A DNA stretch of 38,066 bases from assembly GCF_000312305.1 (NCBI RefSeq), contig NZ_HE999449.1:133105-171170 (forward strand). Direction: 5' to 3'. Of the stretch, positions 1 through 8,390 are shown in pieces (position 1 is the first letter of the stretch; each line of letters starts with the position of its first letter). The notes beneath the pieces were generated by a model that saw nothing but the letters and a program-made list of their open reading frames with translations, was not told the origin of the DNA and searched no databases. A program made the position numbers and the translations under genes. This stretch comes from Prevotella conceptionensis 9403948. GTDB taxonomy: Bacteria > Bacteroidota > Bacteroidia > Bacteroidales > Bacteroidaceae.

Positions 1-479
1 CCGAAGGACGCATACGCATAGCCTTAGCATTCAATAAAGCCATACGCGAAGGACGCATTAGCGCACCCATCGTATTGGGGCGCGACCATCATGACGTTTC
101 GGGAACCGACTCGCCATTCCGCGAAACGAGTAACATCTACGATGGTTCACAATTCTGTGCCGACATGGCCGTACAGAATGTTATCGGCGACTCGTTCCGC
201 GGTGCCACATGGGTAAGCCTTCACAATGGTGGCGGCGTTGGCTGGGGCGAAGTTATCAATGGCGGTTTCGGCATGGTACTTGATGGTAGCGAGGCCTGCG
301 ACCAACGTATCAGACAGATGCTTTTCTGGGATGTCAACAATGGCATAAGCCGTCGTTCATGGGCAAGAAACAAAGGTTCGATGGACGCTATCAACCGAGA
401 AATGGAGCGCACGCCCAACTTCAAAGTAACGATGCCCAACCTCGTAGATGACGAATTGATTGACAACATTCATTTTTAA
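1..479 (+). CDS. hutU: Urocanate hydratase, C-terminal part (5' end outside window)
   Basis: Urocanate hydratase adds water to urocanate to give imidazolonepropionate, the second step of histidine breakdown in the cytoplasm. Only the last ~159 residues are here: the reading frame is open from base 3, so the gene starts upstream of the window. The visible part carries family signatures: the run GRDHHDVSGTDSPFRETSN, then GGGVGWGEVINGGFG, then FWDVNNGISRRSWARN, all typical of the NAD-binding/C-terminal region of HutU. It ends 22 bases before hutH on the same strand, so the genes are almost certainly co-transcribed. Identification is secure; the full length cannot be judged. Confidence 0.95.
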   Translation, partial: EGRIRIALAFNKAIREGRISAPIVLGRDHHDVSGTDSPFRETSNIYDGSQFCADMAVQNVIGDSFRGATWVSLHNGGGVGWGEVINGGFGMVLDGSEACDQRIRQMLFWDVNNGISRRSWARNKGSMDAINREMERTPNFKVTMPNLVDDELIDNIHF

Positions 480-501
480 ACCCCATATCACGACCAACAT
501 C

Positions 502-1977
502 ATGACACATCAAATCTCTGCCGACCATCTAACGATTGAGAAAATCGGCGAAATTATTTATAACAACTACAAAATAGAACTAAGCGACGATGCACGCAAG
601 CGCATCATTAAAAGTCGCGAATACCTCGATGCACGCATTGCCAAGGAAGAAAATCCCATCTATGGCGTAACAACCGGTTTCGGTTCGCTGTGCAACGTGT
701 CTATTAGCAAAGACCAATTGTCGCAATTGCAAGTCAATCTTATCAAGTCGCACGCATGCGGAGTGGGCGAACGTCTGCCCAACGACATTATTAAGATGAT
801 GCTTTTGCTTAAAGTTCAGTCGTTAAGCTATGGTTTCTCCGGGTGCAAACTCGATACCGTTGAACGACTCGTCGACATGTTCAACAACAACATCTACCCC
901 GTAATACTCGAACAAGGTTCGCTAGGTGCATCGGGCGACCTCGTTCCCCTAGCCCACATGAGTCTTCCCTTGGTAGGTCTAGGCGAAGTAGAGATGAACG
1001 GCGAAGTTGTTTCGGGCGAGGAAATGAACCGCCGAATGAATTGGGAACCCATCGAATTGGCTAGCAAAGAAGGACTTGCACTACTCAACGGCACGCAGAA
1101 CATGAGCGCTCAAGCTGTTTGGGCCTTGCTTAACGCACAGCGTTTGAGCGAATGGGCCGACGTTATCGCCGCTATGTCGCTCGATGCTTTCGATGGCCGC
1201 ATCGAGCCTTTCACCCACGCGGTGCATGCTGTTCGTCCCCATCAAGGACAAATTGAAACGGCTGCACGTTTCCGCCAACTGCTCGAAGGCAGCCAACTCA
1301 TCGCACGTCCCAAGCAACACGTACAAGACCCCTACTCTTTCCGTTGCGTACCACAAGTTCATGGCACAGTGAAAGACACCTTGCGCTACGTCTATTCGGT
1401 GATAGACACAGAGATAAATTCGGCTACCGACAATCCCACTGTTTGTCCCGACGAAGACCTTATTATCTCCGCTGGCAACTTCCACGGCGAGCCCATCGCC
1501 CTACCTATGGACTATCTCTCCATTGCCATGAGCGAATTGGCCAACATCAGCGAACGTCGCATCTATCGTTTAGTGTCGGGTTTGCGCGATTTGCCTAGTT
1601 TCCTTGTGGCCAAACCAGGCCTTAGCAGTGGCTTTATGATTGCTCAATACACGGCCGCCTCGGTGGTAAGCCTTAACAAGTCGTATGCCGTACCATCGTC
1701 TATCGACGACATTCCCTCGTGCCAAGACCAAGAAGACCTTGTTAGTATGGGTGCAAATGCTGCCATCAAGCTACGCAAGGTGGTGGCCAATACCGAGCGC
1801 GTGCTGGCTATCGAGCTGTTCAATGCTGCCCAAGCACTCGACTTCCGCCGCCCGCTTGTGTCTTCTCCCGAACTGATGAAGATACACGAGGCCTATCGCA
1901 AGGTTGTTCCATTCATCGATGTAGACGTGGTGATGTACCCCCACATCGAAGAGTCCATCCAGTTCTTACGCAAATAA
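502..1977 (+). CDS. hutH: Histidine ammonia-lyase
   Basis: Converts L-histidine to trans-urocanate and ammonia, the first step of histidine catabolism. The 491-residue product has normal length for the family. The Ala143-Ser144-Gly145 triad in the run GSLGASGDLVPLAHMSLPL is the precursor of the MIO electrophilic cofactor. Other family blocks are YGVTTGFGSL near residue 56, LLNGTQNMSAQ near 197 and the SATDNPTV segment near 311. An upstream in-frame TTG would add 14 residues and overlap hutU; I prefer the ATG at 502, which gives the usual N-terminus. Lies between hutU and hutI, 6 bases before hutI. Confidence 0.97.
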   Translation: MTHQISADHLTIEKIGEIIYNNYKIELSDDARKRIIKSREYLDARIAKEENPIYGVTTGFGSLCNVSISKDQLSQLQVNLIKSHACGVGERLPNDIIKMMLLLKVQSLSYGFSGCKLDTVERLVDMFNNNIYPVILEQGSLGASGDLVPLAHMSLPLVGLGEVEMNGEVVSGEEMNRRMNWEPIELASKEGLALLNGTQNMSAQAVWALLNAQRLSEWADVIAAMSLDAFDGRIEPFTHAVHAVRPHQGQIETAARFRQLLEGSQLIARPKQHVQDPYSFRCVPQVHGTVKDTLRYVYSVIDTEINSATDNPTVCPDEDLIISAGNFHGEPIALPMDYLSIAMSELANISERRIYRLVSGLRDLPSFLVAKPGLSSGFMIAQYTAASVVSLNKSYAVPSSIDDIPSCQDQEDLVSMGANAAIKLRKVVANTERVLAIELFNAAQALDFRRPLVSSPELMKIHEAYRKVVPFIDVDVVMYPHIEESIQFLRK

Positions 1978-1983
1978 AAGCCG

Positions 1984-3228
1984 ATGGCAACCACATTAAT
2001 CTATAACATAGCGACCCTTGGCGGCATCGACCGTAAGGGTCGCTTGCGCCTACAAGGTAGCGAAATGGCTCAATTCGAAACGCTAGACAATGCCTATCTG
2101 TTAATTAAAGATGGTAGGATAGCCGACTTCGGTTCGATGGAAAGCTTACCACAGCTTGCAGCCGACGTGAAAAGAGTAGACGCCGAAGGCGGAACGGTGA
2201 TGCCATCGTTCTGCGATTCCCACACGCACATTGTCAATGCAGGCAGCAGAGAAAATGAGTTTGTCGACAAAATCAACGGCTTGTCGTATGCCGAAATTGC
2301 CAAACGTGGTGGTGGCATACTCAACAGTGCCGACAAACTGCACGAAATGAGCGAAGACGAGCTGTTTGAACAATCTATGAAACGTGTTCACGAAGTGATG
2401 CTCAAAGGCACGGGCTGTGTGGAAATAAAGAGCGGATACGGCCTAAACACCGAAGACGAACTGAAAATGCTCCGCGTTATACGCCGTATCAAACAGAACT
2501 CGCCACTTAAAGTGGTATCGAATTTCCTTGGTGCACATGCTGTGGGCAGAGCGTATTCAGGCCGACAAAGTGCTTATGTAGACCTCGTTGTGAACGAAAT
2601 GATACCTGCCGTTGCAGCAGAAGGGCTTGCCGACTTTGTAGACGTGTTCTGCGACGAGGGCTTTTTCACGCCCGAAGAGACGGGACGCATACTGCAAGCC
2701 GGTGCCAAACACGGCATGCGTGGCAAGATACACGGGCAAGAACTGGCACCAAGTGGCGGTGTAGAAGTGGCACTTAAACACAATGCCCTATCCGTTGACC
2801 ATTTGGAGAGCATGACCGACGAAGACATTGCCATGATGATTGGCACCGAGACGTCGCCAACGGCGTTGCCTGGCACCTCGTTCTTCCTTAACATACCCTT
2901 CGCACCCGTGCGCAAAATGATTAGTGCCGGCCTTGGTCCTGCCATCGCAAGCGACTATAATCCGGGGTCAACACCATCGGGCGACATGAAGTTTGTTGTG
3001 TCTTTGGCTTGTATCAAGATGCGACTACTACCCGAAGAGGCGCTCAATGCGGCCACCATCAACGGTGCATACGCTATGGGGCTAAGTGCCGATTATGGCT
3101 CAATAGCCATTGGCAAGGTAGCCAACTTCTACATCACCCACCCCATTCCCTCTATTGCCTTCATTCCCTACGCCTATACCACGCCCGTTATTCGCGAGGT
3201 ATATCTCAACGGCGAACGGCAAAACTGA
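1984..3228 (+). CDS. hutI: Imidazolonepropionase
   Basis: Hydrolyses 4-imidazolone-5-propionate to N-formimino-L-glutamate, the third step of the hut pathway. The 414-residue amidohydrolase has the metal-binding HTH pair in FCDSHTHIVNAGSRENEF (about residues 76-90), substrate-loop YAEIAKRGGGI, later ligands in KIHGQELAPSGG and SVDHLESM, and the conserved ASDYNPGSTPSG near residue 322. Start ATG lies 6 bases after the hutH stop, so translation is probably coupled. The enzyme that would remove the formimino group (FtcD or HutG) is not in this window; it may lie upstream of hutU. Confidence 0.97.
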   Translation: MATTLIYNIATLGGIDRKGRLRLQGSEMAQFETLDNAYLLIKDGRIADFGSMESLPQLAADVKRVDAEGGTVMPSFCDSHTHIVNAGSRENEFVDKINGLSYAEIAKRGGGILNSADKLHEMSEDELFEQSMKRVHEVMLKGTGCVEIKSGYGLNTEDELKMLRVIRRIKQNSPLKVVSNFLGAHAVGRAYSGRQSAYVDLVVNEMIPAVAAEGLADFVDVFCDEGFFTPEETGRILQAGAKHGMRGKIHGQELAPSGGVEVALKHNALSVDHLESMTDEDIAMMIGTETSPTALPGTSFFLNIPFAPVRKMISAGLGPAIASDYNPGSTPSGDMKFVVSLACIKMRLLPEEALNAATINGAYAMGLSADYGSIAIGKVANFYITHPIPSIAFIPYAYTTPVIREVYLNGERQN

Positions 3229-3259
3229 TGAGCAATACAGCGGGATAAGCGTTCAGATT

Positions 3260-3345
3260 GACGTGTTGACAAGTGCTTATAATATAAAGAGGAGTACTCT
3301 GAGTTCTTGATTAGGGGAATCCTCTCTTCAACTTGTCAACACGTC
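3260..3345. repeat. Long-armed inverted repeat after hutI
   Basis: Two perfect 15-base arms, gacgtgttgacaagt at 3260-3274 and acttgtcaacacgtc at 3331-3345, flank a 56-base centre. The match extends to 18 bases with one mismatch. The centre has a smaller pairing, agagga with tcctct. It could fold into a long hairpin that ends the hut transcript, but there is no clear T-run at the base. Its words (gttgac, cttgtcaac) resemble the 8-bp repeats elsewhere in the window, so a repeat-derived origin is also possible. Confidence 0.6.
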
Positions 3346-3395
3346 AGTTGGTATATAAGGCATCATCACCCACAATTTAAAAAACAAAATCATAC

Positions 3396-3716
3396 ATGGC
3401 TTGTACCACAGACTTTGTTCAGTACGTTGTAGACCAATGTTCTACCGCAGGAGAAATAACGGTTAAGAAGATGTTTGGCGACTATGGCATCTATTGTAAC
3501 GGCAAAATCTTTGGTCTGTTGTGCGATGATTGCCTTTATATCAAACCCACCGAGGCCGGAAAAAAGAAACTTAAATCCGTTGATTTACACCCTCCCTATC
3601 CAGGAGCAAAAGACTACTTTTACATTGCCGACCTTGAAGATCACGAGGTTTTAGCCGAAATTGTAAGGGAAACTTACAAAGAATTACCCGAACCCAAGCC
3701 CCGAAACAAAAAATAA
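3396..3716 (+). CDS. TfoX N-terminal domain protein
   Basis: A 106-residue protein consisting almost only of a TfoX-N domain: the KKMFGDYGIYCNGKIFGLL motif (about residues 23-42) is the family signature, followed by DDCLYIKPT. Free-standing TfoX-N proteins are common in bacteria and their molecular role is not well defined; relation to the Haemophilus competence activator TfoX/Sxy is by domain only, so a competence role should not be assumed. Ends in a basic tail. Sits alone between the hut operon and the convergent riboflavin synthase gene, 84 bases away. Confidence 0.85.
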   Translation: MACTTDFVQYVVDQCSTAGEITVKKMFGDYGIYCNGKIFGLLCDDCLYIKPTEAGKKKLKSVDLHPPYPGAKDYFYIADLEDHEVLAEIVRETYKELPEPKPRNKK

Positions 3717-3800
3717 CAACAGCTGTTTCAGGGCTTGAACACGGGCATAAATCGTGAAGTTATGTACGATAACGGCTCAATGCGAGCCGTAAACACAAGC

Positions 3801-4409
3801 TTATTTGTTTGAAAGGCTTTGCATACGGGCGATGTATTTGCCTAGAATATCAAACTCCAAGTTCACCACCGAGCCAACTTTGATGTCGCAAAAGTTGGTA
3901 TTTTCTCGCGTGTAAGGTATAATGGCCACCTTAAACGTGCATTCAGTGGGACTTACCACCGTAAGCGATACGCCATTAACAGTAACCGAGCCTTTGTCTA
4001 CCGTGAAATACCCACGCCCCACTTGTTCGGGATTAAAAGCATATTCGAACGTAAAGTAGGTTGAGCCTTCCGCGTCTTCCATCGCTATACATGTTGCCGT
4101 AGTGTCCACATGCCCCTGCACGATGTGTCCGTCTAGTCGGCCATTCATCTTCATGGAGCGTTCAATATTCACCTTGTCGCCTACCTGCAACAGTCCGAGG
4201 TTCGACTTAATCAAGGTTTCTTTCATGGCCGTAACCGTATAGTTGTCACCGTCAAGGTCAACCACCGTTAGGCAAACCCCATTGTGAGCAACGCTTTGGT
4301 CTATCTTCAACTCGCTGGTGAAGGTAGACTTAAACGTAAAGTCGATATTCTCTTCATATCGTTTCATGGCCACAAGCGTAGCCATCTCTTCTACAATGCC
4401 TGAAAACAT
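3801..4409 (-). CDS. ribE: Riboflavin synthase, alpha chain
   Basis: Dismutates two 6,7-dimethyl-8-ribityllumazine molecules into riboflavin and a pyrimidinedione, the last step of riboflavin synthesis. The 202-residue length is normal. It begins MFSGIVEE and contains the two internal lumazine-binding repeats, each with its hallmark: NGVCLTVV near residue 43 and VNGVSLTVV near residue 145. Linker sequence NGRLDGHIVQGHVD near residue 90 is also typical. Convergent with the TfoX-N gene; its promoter side faces the repeat module at 4458. Some genomes name this gene ribC or ribB. Confidence 0.95.
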   Translation of the reverse strand: MFSGIVEEMATLVAMKRYEENIDFTFKSTFTSELKIDQSVAHNGVCLTVVDLDGDNYTVTAMKETLIKSNLGLLQVGDKVNIERSMKMNGRLDGHIVQGHVDTTATCIAMEDAEGSTYFTFEYAFNPEQVGRGYFTVDKGSVTVNGVSLTVVSPTECTFKVAIIPYTRENTNFCDIKVGSVVNLEFDILGKYIARMQSLSNK

Positions 4410-4543
4410 AATGCAACATCTTTAATTTGTAATTGTATAATGCAAATCGCGAACTTCGAAGTCGCCTAGACTTTTAAAATCTCTACAAATTGAGAGGAGC
4501 TTATTTTCTTTGTGCTGTAAAAACTAAGATAAACACTCCTCTC

Positions 4544-4696
4544 ATGTACGAAGTACTGGACAAAGATACAACAAAATTTGAGATCTTGCCACATTTGTCG
4601 GTGGCAAAACACGGTTATGTTACTAAAAGTGACCTGGCGGAGGCCATTCGGTGCATTCTCTACAAGCTGAAAACGGTTGTCAGTGACACATCATGA
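4544..4696 (+). pseudogene. Truncated IS5-family transposase (N-terminal remnant)
   Basis: The first ~45 residues, from MYEVLDKDTTKFEILPHLSV to about ILYKLKT, match the start of the complete transposase at 34390 with few substitutions, including the untranslated stretch upstream. Homology stops at about 4694, where the full copy continues with the catalytic region. No DDE residue remains, so it cannot be active. It forms the left edge of module A. Confidence 0.85.
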
Positions 4697-4875
4697 GGAA
4701 TAAGTAAAGAGCACTTCTTTATGTTTCTTATGTTCTTATGTCAAAAGTGGACGTGTTTATGCCAACACACGAGAAAAGAACGTTTGCAGTAAGTCAATTG
4801 AACGCTGTCGAACTTGCTCGAACATTGTCATGGCGAGAAAACGCACTTTTCGAGGAACGAGAAAAGAACAATCAA

Positions 4876-4941
4876 CTCGTTCGCTTGTTCACTTGTCTTC
4901 TTACCAACCTGTCCACTCGTCAACTTACCAGCTTTTGTCAA
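4876..4941 (+). repeat. Degenerate 8-bp-period array, left part of module A
   Basis: Consecutive octamers such as ctcgttcg, cttgttca, cttgtctt, cttaccaa, cctgtcca, ctcgtcaa and cttaccag follow each other without gaps, then a 10-base unit. The register (c at position 1, t near 4, a at 8) is kept while the bases drift. Similar octamers occur at 18382, 19188, 26810 and 36180. Confidence 0.6.
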
Positions 4942-5122
4942 CTTTTCAGTGGAAATTTTAACATTATAAGTGCCCTTTTTGGTCACCAATCGCCCACCTT
5001 GCCGCAAAAAATCGATTCTCGCGAAGGTTTGTTTTGATGCCAAAAAGGGGTTGTCTGCGAATACGATAAAATGAATATTTATCTCAAGGGAACGCCATTT
5101 GTACCACATTTGGGGCTATTTG

Positions 5123-5276
5123 TGGCTAAATGTACTGCAATTTGCAGCAAAACGCAGTGCAATATGCCGCTAAACGCAGTGCGTTTTGGTGCTAAATGCA
5201 GTGCGTTTTGATGCTAAACGCAAGGTAAAATGGTGCTAAATGCAGTGCAATGTGCTGCTAAACGTAAGGCGAAAAG
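5123..5276 (+). repeat. 22-bp tandem array, 7 units (module A)
   Basis: Seven head-to-tail units of exactly 22 bases with no spacers. A typical unit (5189-5210) starts gtgctaaatgca and ends gcgttttg; units differ at a few positions (t/c at position 9, cagtgcg versus caaggta). The last unit is followed by cata, as in modules B and D, so the array has the same phase in all three. Not a CRISPR array, because there is nothing between units. Confidence 0.85.
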
Positions 5277-5597
5277 CATAAATATGCACTGCAATGGTAT
5301 AAACAAGACCCCTTAGAACTATGAAACACATGATTAAAATGGGCAAAATAGTGGTGAAAAAGTGGGGTTTTAGGAGCTAAAAGTGAGTAATTGGGTATAA
5401 AAAATAATGAGTTGGCAACCAATCTAGAAAGCCAAAATAGTACAAAAAACAGGTCTTTTTCTTTAAACTGAACATATTGGAAGGCACGAAAGACTAGGAA
5501 TAGTAGCGATTTTACTACTTTTTGACCCATATTTTCGCTAGAACGGAGCGAAAATTAGAGCAACAATGTAAAATAAAAGATAAAGATTTAAATTTTT

Positions 5598-5735
5598 GAG
5601 TTGATGAGTTCTTGAGTTGGGGAGCTTTTGAGTTGATGATGTCTTGAATTAATAGGCTTTGGAGTTGGGGATCTTGTGAATTTGTGAGTTGATGACTTCG
5701 GGAGTTGTTGGGCTTTTGTTAGTTTATGAGCCAGA
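5598..5735 (+). repeat. Degenerate 8/16-bp-period array, right part of module A
   Basis: Successive 16-base units of the form gagttgatgagttctt, gagttggggagctttt, gagttgatgatgtctt, each readable as two octamers. The array becomes irregular toward 5735. It is the same repeat type as 36180-36372 and, in reverse complement, 18382-18512. Confidence 0.65.
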
Positions 5736-5810
5736 GAGTTGGCTTGTCTACTGCACTCCTCTCAATTTATAGAAATATAAGAAGTCAAGACGACCTCTTC
5801 TAAAAAAAAT

Positions 5811-5832
5811 AGGCAGGAAGAAACTCCTGCCT
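5811..5832 (-). terminator. Rho-independent terminator (minus strand)
   Basis: Perfect 8-bp stem aggcagga/tcctgcct with a 6-base loop. Read on the minus strand it is followed by attttttta (complement of 5801-5810). It lies just beyond the 3' end of the candidate ncRNA and probably backs up the first T-run at 5838-5844. Confidence 0.75.
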
Positions 5833-5837
5833 AATAT

Positions 5838-6040
5838 AAAAAAAGGGTCGTACCGATGATGTGATGAAAACTCTGAGCTATACATGATTTGAGAGTTCCC
5901 CGCCTTTGTAATCCACCGGCTTTACAGCTAACCCGAAGGTCGTGGCCCGCCATTAGCAAAAGAATTCTTCTCGGTTTTCGATTTTATTTTGAAGAGTACC
6001 CCAATCAAATCGATACAACCCCCATATCTGTCTCTTTTTG
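5838..6040 (-). ncRNA. Candidate structured small RNA, ~200 nt, possibly 6S-like
   Basis: No credible protein is encoded here, but the minus strand has every mark of an independent RNA gene. The stretch 6009-6021 (RNA: GGGUUGUAUCGAU) pairs over 13 bp without mismatch, allowing G-U, with 5845-5857 (RNA: AUCGGUACGACCC), closing the whole molecule. A second stem, GGGGUACUCU with AGAGUUCCCC, has one mismatch. The 3' stem is followed directly by seven U residues and then by a second terminator hairpin. A consensus promoter sits just upstream (6046-6077). Length of ~200 nt, closing stem and isolated position fit 6S RNA, but I cannot confirm the family; tmRNA, RNase P RNA and SRP RNA signatures are absent. 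Confidence 0.6.
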
Positions 6041-6045
6041 CTGTG

Positions 6046-6077
6046 CAAAGGTAAGCGTTTTCAGCGATATTACCAAA
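6046..6077 (-). promoter_or_regulatory. Bacteroidetes-type promoter for the ncRNA
   Basis: On the minus strand, TTTG (6074-6077) and TACCTTTG (6046-6053) are separated by 20 bases, matching the TTTG/TAnnTTTG consensus of the Bacteroidetes primary sigma factor. The predicted start near 6040 coincides with the 5' side of the closed RNA structure. Confidence 0.7.
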
Positions 6078-6247
6078 TAATAGCAAGCCTATTTACAACC
6101 TCAAACAAATCCAGGACAGGGCTCTGTGCACAACCGCTCTCATGTGGGGCATCGAAACCATGTTGCTGAATTCTTGTCGTTACAACAAATGCCCCGCAGC
6201 CCTCTTACCCAATGTAGGTGAACCTTTGCAGATCTGCCCTGAATTTA

Positions 6248-7784
6248 TTACTGGGTTTTCCATATCCGAAAACCAGCATCACGTCCATTACCAGTTATAC
6301 ATATAAAGTTGTAAGAGAAGTTAAGACTATAACTAATTTCGCTGTAGAAAGGGTAAGGGGTGCTCGTCCAGTAATAACCGGTTGATGGAATGGAATTGAA
6401 CATCCCCTTATGGTAATGTCCCGAAGCTGGCAGAAAAAAGTAATCGTCAACATTGGCTGGCTTACCCTGCGCGACACTCCAGTTACAATATTGGGCAATC
6501 TCGGTACTTTTCGTATAATCCGTGGTTTTATCTGGGGCATGCGTCTTAGAAAATCCTGGTATTTTGCTGCTTTTCCTAAGCCACATCCCACCCGTGTATA
6601 CTTCTCCCATGAGGAACCACGGCGTTGTGTTGTCCCAGTGGGGGTCTCCATACTTTACATACCAGTATATTTCGTTTACATTCGGACACCTTTTGAAATG
6701 GTCGAACATAGGCAACACCGCAGGCGCAGTTCCCGAATAGTCCGTGTATCCCTTAATATTGTTGTACCAACGCAAGTGATCCCAAGACCTAGGATAGCTA
6801 CCATCACTAAAATTGGGGCGAGATGGTTGAAACTTTTTATGCCCCATCCAGTAGTCGTTGCCGGCATCCCACATATAATAGTTGTCGTCCATCAATGGCA
6901 GGTCTTGCGAAATCCTCTTGTTTTTACCCTTTGTGAACGTAACCTTACCTGGGTATTTCTTCGTGAGCGTAGCGAACTTCTCTCGGAAAATGTCGTATAC
7001 GGAATATTCAACAGTAAAGTTTGTGTACTCGCCGGGCGCTACAACCATCGTCACCGTGGTGTCTGCAACGGGGTGTGAATATGGAATTAAGAAGAAATTA
7101 AAAGGCATGTTGATGCTCTTGTTCGCACTAGTGGGAACAGGGCGCGAGCCTAAGTCCAAGCCATAATCGGTGAAATTGAATGTTCCACAGATAGCCTGGT
7201 CGGCCTTTACTTTTACACCCCTTAGGCAAACGGAAGGTGTTGGCCCATATCTGTTGTATGGAACGAACGTGGCATACGATGCCTCGTGGGTGAGCGTGAA
7301 CAAATATTTCTTACCTTGCCTGTGGGCTATGGCTATGCCGCAATCTCCATCCTTGCCGATGTGCTGTGCGTCGTTGGGCGACTCTTGCATTTGCGTTGCG
7401 GCTATTACGACCTTGTTTGGAGATCCGTTTTTGCCCGTGTAGCGAACCCGATAAAAAGTCTTGGTGTAATTTCCTGGTAAAGAAAAACTTGCAGTCGCTT
7501 TCCTAGGGCTTCCATTGATGTTGTCTTTAACGCTTTGGTTAAGTTTTGTGCCATCATTAACAAATATCTTGTCGCCTGCCGACCAATAAAAAAGTAAAAC
7601 CGCGCCCATGCTTTCCGTGGTCGTAGTAGCTGCCAGTGGTTCGCGTTGCACTGTCCACTTCGTTAAAAGTGGTGAGTATTTCGTCCTCTCTTGGCTGTTG
7701 TGAGGCACTGTCCATAGTTAGGTCTTCATTGTTGCAACCCATTAGCAACAATCCTATTGTTAAGAGTAAAGTAAACTTTTTCAT
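6248..7784 (-). pseudogene. Fimbrillin-like surface lipoprotein, frameshifted
   Basis: The product would begin MKKFTLLLTIGLLLMGCNNE, a lipoprotein signal peptide with the lipidated cysteine at residue 17, and would be exported to the cell surface. After ~55 residues the frame breaks: the leader runs into LLVGRRQDIC and stop, while the remaining ~460 residues continue in another frame. The break falls at a run of six A (7588-7593); with five, the join reads GRGFTFYWSAGDKIFV, which is much more natural for this kind of protein. The C-terminus has the patterns FLPASG, GYYWTSTP and GFRIWKTQ seen in Bacteroidetes FISUMP-like surface proteins. Either a real frameshift, a switchable tract or a sequencing error. 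The exact family is uncertain. Confidence 0.7.
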
Positions 7785-7830
7785 CGACTTAAATGATTTC
7801 GGTTGTGTTTTATAAATGCTAAACGCCACC

Positions 7831-8037
7831 TTAATGGTAGCCATCGTTCACAAAGATGTCTGGCTCCTCATCGAAAAGCCCTTGTTTTGCGTCTAAATCT
7901 TGGTTGTCGTCTCCGGCTTCCTTATGTCCGTTTTTGTTGTTGAATGAGGTCTCATTCATTAAGTTTTCAAAGTCTGTAGCAATCACCCAGCTACGGGGTG
8001 CCGTGTATTGGCATTTTGTTTCTCCTTTCTTTTTCAT
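7831..8037 (-). CDS. Small acidic-tailed peptide of Bacteroidetes type
   Basis: A 68-residue product starting MKKKGETKCQYTAPRSWV, with a central ENLMNETSF segment and an acidic end (AGDDNQDLDAKQGLFDEEPD). Short proteins with this layout are frequent in Bacteroidetes, often next to surface lipoprotein genes; no function is established to my knowledge. An in-frame Met at 8169 would add 44 residues of unlikely composition, so I chose 8037. It ends 46 bases before the lipoprotein start and is probably its operon partner, transcribed from the promoter at 8391-8422. Confidence 0.6.
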   Translation of the reverse strand: MKKKGETKCQYTAPRSWVIATDFENLMNETSFNNKNGHKEAGDDNQDLDAKQGLFDEEPDIFVNDGYH

Positions 8038-8390
8038 GGCATTGCTGTTTTTAATGGGGAGCGATTTTGCCTGTGTCCCTTGTGTTATAGGCTTGGGCAA
8101 ACGGCTGACGAGATGGGAATGTGGTTCCCCACAATTGGTGTAGGAAGATAGGTTGGTTATCCATCGCACTATGTAGTTGGGATATGTCCTACTAGAAACC
8201 CCTTATTAAAATGCGTTCACCCTCGCTTTTAACGTAGGAGTTATGGTTGACATTCACATTGTGCTTGCCCGATAATGGGCAAACGCAAACATGTGGGCGT
8301 GGCGCAAACTTATCCGCAGCGAGTGCATTTCGCTTAGGCCCTATCGTTAAATTTATGAGTATATGTGTTAAGTTTATATTCTGCATAGGG

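Larger units (their letters stand above)
4458..5797 (+). mobile_element. Repeat module A with IS5-like inverted ends
   Basis: A 1340-bp non-coding module between ribE and the ncRNA. Left end gaagtcgcctagac (4458-4471) and right end gtcaagacgacctc (5784-5797) are inverted relatives of the 14-bp terminal repeats of the intact IS at 34305. The trinucleotide ttc abuts both ends (4455-4457, 5798-5800), consistent with a 3-bp target duplication. Inside, in order: a truncated transposase start, an 8-bp-period array (4876-4941), a conserved block (4942-5122), a 22-bp tandem array (5123-5276), a second conserved block (5277-5597) and another 8-bp-period array (about 5598-5735). Module B at 18300 has the same parts in inverted order. 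Mobility is inferred from structure. Confidence 0.65.

Noticed and set aside
4738..5037. 99-aa open frame on the plus strand
   Set aside because: It lies across the 8-bp array and conserved block of module A; the composition is repeat-driven and there is no protein similarity.
5123..5276. 22-bp tandem array as a CRISPR array
   Set aside because: Units are contiguous and degenerate, with no unique spacers, and no cas genes are in the window.
5838..6040. tmRNA, RNase P RNA or SRP RNA identity for the ncRNA
   Set aside because: No tRNA-like ends or tag frame, no RNase P conserved core and no SRP tetraloop motif are visible.
5889..6080. 63-aa plus-strand frame in the ncRNA region
   Set aside because: It runs opposite the structured minus-strand RNA and across its promoter; no coding evidence.
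6410..7078. 222-aa plus-strand open frame opposite the lipoprotein gene
   Set aside because: It is antisense to a recognisable protein with a signal peptide and family motifs, and has no plausible domain itself.
8192..8386. 64-aa minus-strand frame in the leader
   Set aside because: It would begin at the predicted transcription start with almost no leader and has no recognisable feature.
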